Source: Spirulina sp. SIO3F2 (GTDB taxonomy: Bacteria > Cyanobacteriota > Cyanobacteriia > Cyanobacteriales > Spirulinaceae). Taken from it: DNA of 37,722 nucleotides. Below, in pieces: positions 32,376-37,722 of the stretch (positions are counted from its first letter, which is position 1; each line of letters opens with the position of its first letter). Made by a program: the position numbers and the translations under genes. The stretch is from contig JAAHHN010000044.1 in the NCBI GenBank assembly GCA_010672165.1, forward strand, positions 1 through 37,722. The letters run 5' to 3'. The notes beneath the pieces are model-generated. The model made no database searches. It was not told where the DNA came from and was given only the letters and a program-made list of their open reading frames with translations.

Positions 32376-34237
32376 TGGGAGGGCTTGACGCGATCGCGCC
32401 AAATCCTGACTGTGTGATCGCTACTGCCACTGATCAGCGCCAATGGACTTGAACCATTGCCATAGCGCTCCTGAGCAAACGCTAGCGTCATCACTGCCGC
32501 TGTATGCCCAGTGAGGGTGTCGAGTTCTCGGCCGGTTTGCAAATCCCAGAGTTTAATGCTGCGATCCCAGCTCCCGCTCGCCAGCACCTGACCATTGGGG
32601 CTGATGGCCAGGCTGTAAACATGGCCGCGATGGCCCATAAAGTGAAAGGCTTCCCGGCCATTATCTAAGCGCCAACCTTTAATTGTGCTGTCACTGCTGG
32701 CACTAAACAAAAATTGGCCATCGGGGCTAAAGGTTAGGTCGTTGACCGTATCATGATGGCCCGCCAGGGTGTGGGTAATTTTGCCTTGGGTTAAGTCCCA
32801 AAGCTTAATGGTTTTATCATCGCTACTGCTGGCCAAGGTTTTGCCGTTTGGGCTCATTGCAACGGCTTTCACACCGCTAAACCATTCGGAATGACCCGTG
32901 AGGGTTTGGTCAAGTTGGCCGGTTTTAACTTGCCATATTCTGACGGTCTTATCCGCACTACCACTAATTAATTGCTCACCATCGGGGCTAAATGTGAGGG
33001 AGGAGATGGCACCATTGTGGCCTTGCAAGATACCAATCCGCTGGCCCAACGTCACTTGCCAGAGTTGGATGACTTTGTCATTGCCCGCACTGGCTAGCAT
33101 CTGCCCATTGGGACTTAGGGCAATGGTTTTGACCGGACTGACCCGGGATGTGTCAGGGGTGCCGAGGGTGCGAACATCTTGACCCGTGGCCAGTTGCCAC
33201 AGCTTGATGCTCTGGTCATCGCTACCGCTGGCAAAAGTTTGGCCATGGGGCGCGATCGCCAATGTATTCACACTTCCCAAATGCCCTTGCAACGTTTGAG
33301 CGCAATGCCAATGATTGCCCTGACCAGGATTGAGTTGTGTGGTGGGGGTAATAGTGTGGGTAACCTTGGCCGCCGTGGTGGCTCCAGCCGGATTACGGGC
33401 GCTGGTGGGATAGGCTGAGGTTTCTTCTAAACGGGCGATCGCGGTCTTGAGATCATAAATTTGCTGCTCAGTTTTAAGCGTATTGGATGGGCTTTGACCG
33501 CGAGTTTGAAGTTCTTGAATTTGACTATTGAGGGGTTCGAGTTCTTTGCTGATCTGGGTTTGTTGGGCAAGCAATAATTCGCGCAGTTCTGTAATCTGAG
33601 CTTGAAGTTCGGGTGATTTTGCCTGCTGCTCTAGCTGTTCGACTTGAATTTTCAGCGGCTGGAGCTGTTGTTGAAGCTGGCCTACGGTCGTTTCCAGCGT
33701 CTGGAGCTGAGTAAGGGTTTGAGGGTTGGCTTGGTTGGCCAGTGCTTCGAGTTGCGCCAGGTGCTCTCGAATGCGCTCAAAAAACTGATCCATTTGAGCT
33801 AAGGTTGCTTCCTTAGCCTGTTGTTGATGCTCCCTCAATTCACGAATTTGCTGCTGCGTTAGGGTTTCCAGTTCACCAAACTGCTCCACTTTCAGCTTGA
33901 GGGGGTTAAGGAGCTTGTGAACTTGAGCGATCGTACCTTTAAATTGCGCCGCTTCTTCCCTGACCTGCTGCTGTACCGTCTGCGTCGTTGTTTCAAGATC
34001 ATTCAGACGAGTTTCAAGGGGATCAATAATTTGGTGCAGATGGGTCAAGCCTGTAAGCTGCTGATCTTGGGAAAGCCGATTAATCCGGTTGCGGTTATCG
34101 GCATTCACAAACACCGTCACTGTTAAAGGGGCAGCCGCATAAACAGGATTTCGGGTGATCATCGATGTGACAGTGCCAGCAGCGCATAACACAACAAGCG
34201 CGTACTCAATGTTCACAAGCCAGTGGCGTCGGGGCAT
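32372..34237 (-). CDS. Membrane-anchored coiled-coil protein with seven WD40 repeats
   Basis: A 621-residue protein. One N-terminal hydrophobic segment (LVNIEYALVVLCAAGTVTSM) anchors it or serves as signal. Residues about 60-275 form a long Gln/Glu/Leu coiled coil. Residues about 310-621 hold seven WD40 repeats, each ending in patterns such as SIKLWQL, VIQLWQV, TVRIWQV, TIKLWDL, TIKGWRL, SIKLWDL and TVRIWRD, so a complete seven-bladed propeller is expected. This would act as a scaffold for protein contacts at the membrane; no catalytic domain is present. The stop codon TAG lies on the boundary of a family 2 element. Confidence 0.93.
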   Translation of the reverse strand: MPRRHWLVNIEYALVVLCAAGTVTSMITRNPVYAAAPLTVTVFVNADNRNRINRLSQDQQLTGLTHLHQIIDPLETRLNDLETTTQTVQQQVREEAAQFKGTIAQVHKLLNPLKLKVEQFGELETLTQQQIRELREHQQQAKEATLAQMDQFFERIREHLAQLEALANQANPQTLTQLQTLETTVGQLQQQLQPLKIQVEQLEQQAKSPELQAQITELRELLLAQQTQISKELEPLNSQIQELQTRGQSPSNTLKTEQQIYDLKTAIARLEETSAYPTSARNPAGATTAAKVTHTITPTTQLNPGQGNHWHCAQTLQGHLGSVNTLAIAPHGQTFASGSDDQSIKLWQLATGQDVRTLGTPDTSRVSPVKTIALSPNGQMLASAGNDKVIQLWQVTLGQRIGILQGHNGAISSLTFSPDGEQLISGSADKTVRIWQVKTGQLDQTLTGHSEWFSGVKAVAMSPNGKTLASSSDDKTIKLWDLTQGKITHTLAGHHDTVNDLTFSPDGQFLFSASSDSTIKGWRLDNGREAFHFMGHRGHVYSLAISPNGQVLASGSWDRSIKLWDLQTGRELDTLTGHTAAVMTLAFAQERYGNGSSPLALISGSSDHTVRIWRDRVKPSH

Positions 34238-34335
34238 GGTGTCTTCGGGAAAACTGATGTCTACAATAGAAGTTTCTGTTTGGTTCGGAACCAGGAGCCA
34301 ACACCCCCCTTAAATTACATTAAGAATATACAAAG

Positions 34336-34473
34336 ATGTCCGGAGTCTTCAACATCGTGAAGGGGGCAATGGGAAAAACAGGGAAATCCCTGATGGTTCT
34401 GAGCACACTTACAATGTCCATCCTGATGGTGGTTTTACCTACATTTCTATGGGTTGGCTGGGCGATCAGGTGA
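34336..34473 (+). CDS. Candidate small membrane protein of 45 residues
   Basis: An open frame runs from the ATG at 34336 to the TGA at 34471. The product has a basic N-terminus (VKGAMGKTGKS) and one membrane segment (STLTMSILMVVLPTFLWVGW), ending in AIR. It is divergent from the WD40 gene, with 98 bases between. There is no strong ribosome binding site and I do not recognise a family. Small single-helix proteins are common in cyanobacterial membrane complexes, so it could be real, but the evidence is only the frame and its composition. Confidence 0.4.
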   Translation: MSGVFNIVKGAMGKTGKSLMVLSTLTMSILMVVLPTFLWVGWAIR

Positions 34474-34729
34474 TAAACCCCTGTGATACACAAACAACGG
34501 TTTTCGATCGTCTTCTCCAACTCCAGCAGCAGAATCAACTCCCGGATACATGGCGGGGGGGTACAACTGCGAGCTGTGCGAAAACGACTCTTATATTGCA
34601 ATAGGCAAAGGAGAGTTTTTCATTGAAAGTGGGAGGACACGCTATGTCCTCCCAAACCTTAGTGCCACATTATATTTGTATCCACCGCTGTCGTTTGCCG
34701 CCTGCGGTTGAGGCAGCGATCTTGGCATC
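34474..34729. other. Spacer with a hairpin between the small ORF and the radical SAM gene
   Basis: GGGAGGACA (34631-34639) pairs perfectly with TGTCCTCCC (34645-34653). Both flanking genes point toward it, so it could end either transcript, but neither strand shows a T-run. Nothing else was recognised. Confidence 0.5.
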
Positions 34730-36352
34730 CTAGCTGGCGATCGGCTCAAACACCTCCTCTTCGGCAACTATGGCTTCTTGCTGGGCCTTCGCCGCTAAAA
34801 ATGCGGCCACCTGACCCTCAATTTCCGTTCGCACAATCTGACGATATTCCATAAAGTGACCAATCTGGGCATAGGTTGCCAGGAAGCTAGAGATGCCGTT
34901 GGGGTTGATGCGATACATTTGCCAGAGGTAGCGCCAGTACCAGAAGCGGGTTTTTTCCACCACACCATATTGCCAACAGAGGGTACAAAAGGCCCGCACG
35001 ATCGCCCAATCAAATTTGCTACCTTTGGGTGGGTTGGCTCGCTTGAAGCGTTGCTTTTCCTGACGATAGGGCGCACTTTCCACAATTGAGGCGTGACGGA
35101 AGACGCGATGCAAAAAGGTCAGCGGATCATAAAGTTGCCAAAAGCCTTCTACATATTCTCGGGCGATTTCTTCGATGGGACGCGTGGGGACGAAGTTCAT
35201 CAGGTTGGTTTGGTTCCCGCTGGTGCTGTTGGGATCAAGGAGACGACCTTCTTTGGCTAATCGATGGGACAGCGCCGTATTGGGCAACGCCTGCAACATG
35301 CTGAAGAATGCCGTAGCGATGCTGGTGCGCTCCACAAATTGGACGATGCGATCGCCCGCCCCCGACTTCTCGCCATCAAAGCCCACAATAAATCCTGCCA
35401 GAACCCGTAGCCCGGAAGCCATAATGCGATTCACCGATTCACTGAGGGGATCGCGGGTGTTTTGGAATTTCTTAGTGACCTCTAGGCTGCCTTCATCAGG
35501 GGTTTCAATCCCGAGGAACACCGCACTAAAACCTGCCTGCACCATCATGTCCATGAGTTCCTGGTCTTGGGCCAAATCCACGGACGCTTCGGTGGTGATC
35601 CCAAAGGGATAGCCATGCTCTTTCATCCAAGGAATCAGGTCCTTGAGCAGAAGCTTCACATTGCGCTTGTTGCCAATAAAGTTGTCATCCACCAAGAACA
35701 GATTCCGCCGCCAGCCCAATTCATAGAGACGTTCCAGTTCAGCGATAAGCTGCTGGGGGCTTTTGGTGCGGGGTTTGCGACCGTAGAGAACAATAATGTC
35801 GCAGAATTCGCATTGGAAGGGACAGCCTCGGGAGAACTGCACTGACATCTCGTTATACGCGTCGAAGTCAAGCAAATCAAAACGCGGCACGGGCGTGATG
35901 GTAACATCGGGCTTCTCTTCGGCGCGGAATGTACCGGAGGTTTCGCCCCGAGCGATCGCCTCGGCAAACATTGGTAGGGTAATCTCGCCCTCATCCAAAA
36001 TCAGGAAATCTGCCCCCGCAGCAGCTAACTCTTCTGGTAGAGAACTGGGATACGGCCCACCAACAGCAACTAACTTATTTCGGCGTTTGGCTTCTTTAAT
36101 TTGGGCAGCAAAATCCTGTTGTTGCACAATCATGCCGGAGAGCAGCACGAGTTCTGCCCAATCCCAGTCCGCTTCACTGACATCGGCAACGTTACGGTCA
36201 ACTAGCCGAAATTCCCAGTCTTGGGGCAAAATTGCCGCTACGGTAACTAGACCCAAGGGGGGGAGCATGGCGCGACGACCTGCCAGTTCCAAGGTTTTTT
36301 CAAACGACCAAAAGGTCTTGGGGAAAAGGGGATAAATTAAAAGGACTTTCAA
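34730..36352 (-). CDS. B12-binding-type radical SAM protein with DUF4070-like C-terminus
   Basis: A 540-residue protein. Residues 1-140 form a cobalamin-binding-like Rossmann domain (MKVLLIYPLFPKTFWSF, VAVGGPYPSSLPEELAAAGA, LDEGEITLP) without the DxHxxG motif, as is common in this class. The radical SAM core begins at FSRGCPFQCEFCD: Cys 177, 181 and 184 form the CxxxCxxC cluster site. The C-terminal part (LMNFVPTRPIEEIAREYVEGFW and HFMEYRQIVRTEIEGQVAAF) matches the conserved tail of this cyanobacterial family. Class B radical SAM enzymes of this layout methylate or rearrange unactivated carbons; HpnP, which methylates hopanoids, has a similar layout, but assignment to HpnP is not certain. A paralogue lies two genes upstream. 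Confidence 0.9.
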   Translation of the reverse strand: MKVLLIYPLFPKTFWSFEKTLELAGRRAMLPPLGLVTVAAILPQDWEFRLVDRNVADVSEADWDWAELVLLSGMIVQQQDFAAQIKEAKRRNKLVAVGGPYPSSLPEELAAAGADFLILDEGEITLPMFAEAIARGETSGTFRAEEKPDVTITPVPRFDLLDFDAYNEMSVQFSRGCPFQCEFCDIIVLYGRKPRTKSPQQLIAELERLYELGWRRNLFLVDDNFIGNKRNVKLLLKDLIPWMKEHGYPFGITTEASVDLAQDQELMDMMVQAGFSAVFLGIETPDEGSLEVTKKFQNTRDPLSESVNRIMASGLRVLAGFIVGFDGEKSGAGDRIVQFVERTSIATAFFSMLQALPNTALSHRLAKEGRLLDPNSTSGNQTNLMNFVPTRPIEEIAREYVEGFWQLYDPLTFLHRVFRHASIVESAPYRQEKQRFKRANPPKGSKFDWAIVRAFCTLCWQYGVVEKTRFWYWRYLWQMYRINPNGISSFLATYAQIGHFMEYRQIVRTEIEGQVAAFLAAKAQQEAIVAEEEVFEPIAS

Positions 36353-36486
36353 AGTTGCAATTGCTCCAGCTACGGGATTTTATGGCGCTCTCTGGCTGCA
36401 CCATACCAGAAGACCGTGGGTAAATGCTCTCTATGGTACTGAGAATCCTTGAGTTACGGGGGTTGAGTCTGCGATCGCCTCATTGC

Positions 36487-37167
36487 CTATCGCATCGCCC
36501 ATTGCAATCCACCGGGTAAATTTTGATGAGTTAGCTCTAGGTGAATCACCCGACGATCGCGCTCTGTTTGGCTTTTGCGGGAAGAATGCAATAACAACGG
36601 TTGCATCATCAGCACATCTCCAGCATTGAGGCAGCAAGTAACTGGCGATCGCTCCTTTTTGAGTCGGTCAATGTCAGCTCTCACTAAAAACCCGTGGCGA
36701 TGGGAACCGGGAATGGCTTGTAACGCCCCATTGTTTTCATTGGTGGGGTCAAGATGAATACGCAGGGTTAGGATTTGTTCCAGAATCCTGGTAGGGGGCT
36801 GGACATGAATCACCCCTTGTTTCACTGACCAAGCTGAAAAGCCAGGTATCGCAATGCGCTGCTGCACTGCAATAGTCTTGTCTTGATGCCAGGGAACACC
36901 CCAGTTTGTATTCTGAGTTTTATTGAAGTAGAGAGCACGAATGAGTTTGGGGGGGCTGGAAAACAACGATGCCAACAATTCAGCAAGCGGTGCAGCAGTG
37001 ATGAGCGATCGCAACTCTGGCAAAACAGTCTCCACATGTCGAAAACCGTGACGGGGAAAAGCTTGGTTATGAAACCGTTCCCTAAAATCAGCAACAGTTT
37101 TGGGGGTGAGGATTTGTGGGGCGATCGCGTATCCCCTCTGATCAAGCTGGGTCGTCAGGGTTATCAC
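36487..37167 (-). CDS. Phytanoyl-CoA dioxygenase (PhyH)-like Fe(II)/2-oxoglutarate oxygenase
   Basis: A 226-residue protein if it starts at the GTG at 37165-37167 (VITLTTQLDQRGYAI). The iron ligands are His 94 and Asp 96 in VPWHQDKTI and distal His 194 in QPLLLHSS; the Arg of RDRRVIHLEL fits the 2-oxoglutarate salt bridge. NGALQAIPGSHRHG is the conserved PhyH loop. There is no ATG in this region; a longer reading from 37248 would overlap the upstream gene. It sits 17 bases after the radical SAM gene ending at 37184, so they are probably one transcript. The substrate is unknown. Confidence 0.82.
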   Translation of the reverse strand: MITLTTQLDQRGYAIAPQILTPKTVADFRERFHNQAFPRHGFRHVETVLPELRSLITAAPLAELLASLFSSPPKLIRALYFNKTQNTNWGVPWHQDKTIAVQQRIAIPGFSAWSVKQGVIHVQPPTRILEQILTLRIHLDPTNENNGALQAIPGSHRHGFLVRADIDRLKKERSPVTCCLNAGDVLMMQPLLLHSSRKSQTERDRRVIHLELTHQNLPGGLQWAMR

Positions 37168-37183
37168 AGCCGTATAAACAACA

Positions 37184-37722
37184 TTAGCTAGCGATCGCCG
37201 CCACCGTTTGCTCTTGTTCTGCTTGCTGGGCTTGCAGATCCCGCTCATGAGCCAGGTAAGCCGCTAACTGTTCCTCAATACCATCCTTAACCAGTTGACG
37301 GTATTCCAGAAAATGCTCTATCTGGGAGCAAATAGTGAGATAACTGAGCAATCCACCAGAATTATGGCGCACCATCCAAAACAGATACGGCCAAAATGTC
37401 CAGCGAGTAGAGCGCACCACCCCTTGGCTCCACAGCACGATTAAGCCCGCTTTAACAACCTGCCAGTCAAAGGGTTTCTTGATCTTTTTTTCTTTTTTGG
37501 GATAGTTGGCTTGCCCAAGGATTTGATAGCAGCGGAAGGTGCGATCGAGGAATTTTTGGGGATCGTAGAGTGCCCAAAACCCGTCTACATACTCACGGGC
37601 AATATCTTCAATCGGACGAGTCGGCACAAAATTCATCAACGTCGTTTGGTTGATATCGCTGCTGGTGTCGAGCAACCGACCTTCCTTGATCAGACGTTGA
37701 GAGAGAGCGGTATCCGGTAAGA
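37184..37722 (-). CDS. B12-binding-type radical SAM protein, N-terminus outside the window
   Basis: Only the last 179 residues are visible; the frame stays open to the right edge. They align with the C-terminal part of the 34730-36352 product: LPDTALSQRLIKEGRLLD versus LPNTALSHRLAKEGRLLD, MNFVPTRPIEDIAREYVDGFW, and HFLEYRQLVKDGIEEQLAAYL. Both end in IAS. The similarity is clear but with many differences, so they are old paralogues. The radical SAM cluster motif lies beyond the edge and cannot be checked. It is upstream of the PhyH-like gene on the same strand. Confidence 0.88.
   Translation of the reverse strand, partial: LPDTALSQRLIKEGRLLDTSSDINQTTLMNFVPTRPIEDIAREYVDGFWALYDPQKFLDRTFRCYQILGQANYPKKEKKIKKPFDWQVVKAGLIVLWSQGVVRSTRWTFWPYLFWMVRHNSGGLLSYLTICSQIEHFLEYRQLVKDGIEEQLAAYLAHERDLQAQQAEQEQTVAAIAS

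Noticed and set aside
34320-34601. 93-codon minus-strand frame between the WD40 and radical SAM genes
   Set aside because: There is no ribosome binding site and no family features, and the plus-strand 45-codon frame is a better candidate in the same place.
35796-36335. Open frame of 179 codons on the plus strand opposite the radical SAM gene
   Set aside because: Its composition is Ser/Arg-rich as expected for a complementary frame; the minus strand is clearly coding.
590-37200. Repeated GCGATCGC octamers as possible regulatory sites
   Set aside because: They occur inside and between genes throughout; this is the HIP1 sequence bias of cyanobacteria, not a local regulatory element.

Overview
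The window is a chromosomal segment of a cyanobacterium of roughly 50% GC. The evidence is the very frequent palindrome GCGATCGC (HIP1), which is typical of cyanobacterial genomes, together with lineage-typical genes: a DUF751 protein, a short RRM-type Rbp, acyl-ACP synthetase followed by YlqD, a BolA plus CGFS glutaredoxin pair, an Amt transporter, a PP2C with zinc ribbons, and a coiled-coil/WD40 protein. The genus cannot be fixed from this sequence. I saw no rRNA, tRNA, CRISPR array, phage module or intact transposase.

Layout. 1-2216 (minus): DUF751, rbfA and a GH3 N-acetylhexosaminidase cut by the left edge. 2918-5458 (plus): ammonium transporter and a membrane-anchored SGNH hydrolase, each followed by a strong terminator. 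5557-6974 (minus): rpiA and an RRM protein, with a MITE inserted exactly at the stop codon of the latter. 7434-9365 (minus): a CHAD domain fused to a histidine-kinase-like core that lacks the phospho-acceptor His. 9490-9621: a second kind of small inverted-repeat element. 9715-12121 (plus): aas and ylqD. 12211-14506 (minus): two tandem MraY/WecA-like sugar-phosphate transferases; the downstream copy has lost the catalytic motifs. 14507-14908: repeat-rich spacer with the second MITE copy. 14909-23554: oligopeptidase A, S4 protein, two small unknown proteins, 1-Cys peroxiredoxin, PP2C, asnS and a second SGNH hydrolase. 23667-28080: three unknown proteins, an AEC transporter and a secreted CAP protein. 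28260-30862 (plus): stand-alone (p)ppGpp-hydrolase-type HD protein, a secreted protein with an internal duplication, bolA and grxD. 31074-34237 (minus): a POTRA-only protein with a CRP-like operator far upstream, and the WD40 protein, whose stop codon is also formed at the end of a small repeat element. 34730-37722 (minus): two paralogous B12-binding-type radical SAM enzymes flanking a phytanoyl-CoA-dioxygenase-like gene; the outer one is cut by the right edge.

How it fits together. Most genes are housekeeping or envelope functions in short operons (DUF751-rbfA-GH3, aas-ylqD, the transferase pair, bolA-grxD, radical SAM-PhyH). The most unusual material is the CHAD/pseudo-kinase fusion, the transferase pseudoenzyme pair, the radical SAM/PhyH/radical SAM cluster, and the miniature elements whose CTAG boundaries let them sit on a TAG stop codon without destroying it. 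All functional statements are read from the sequence and general family knowledge; no database search was run.
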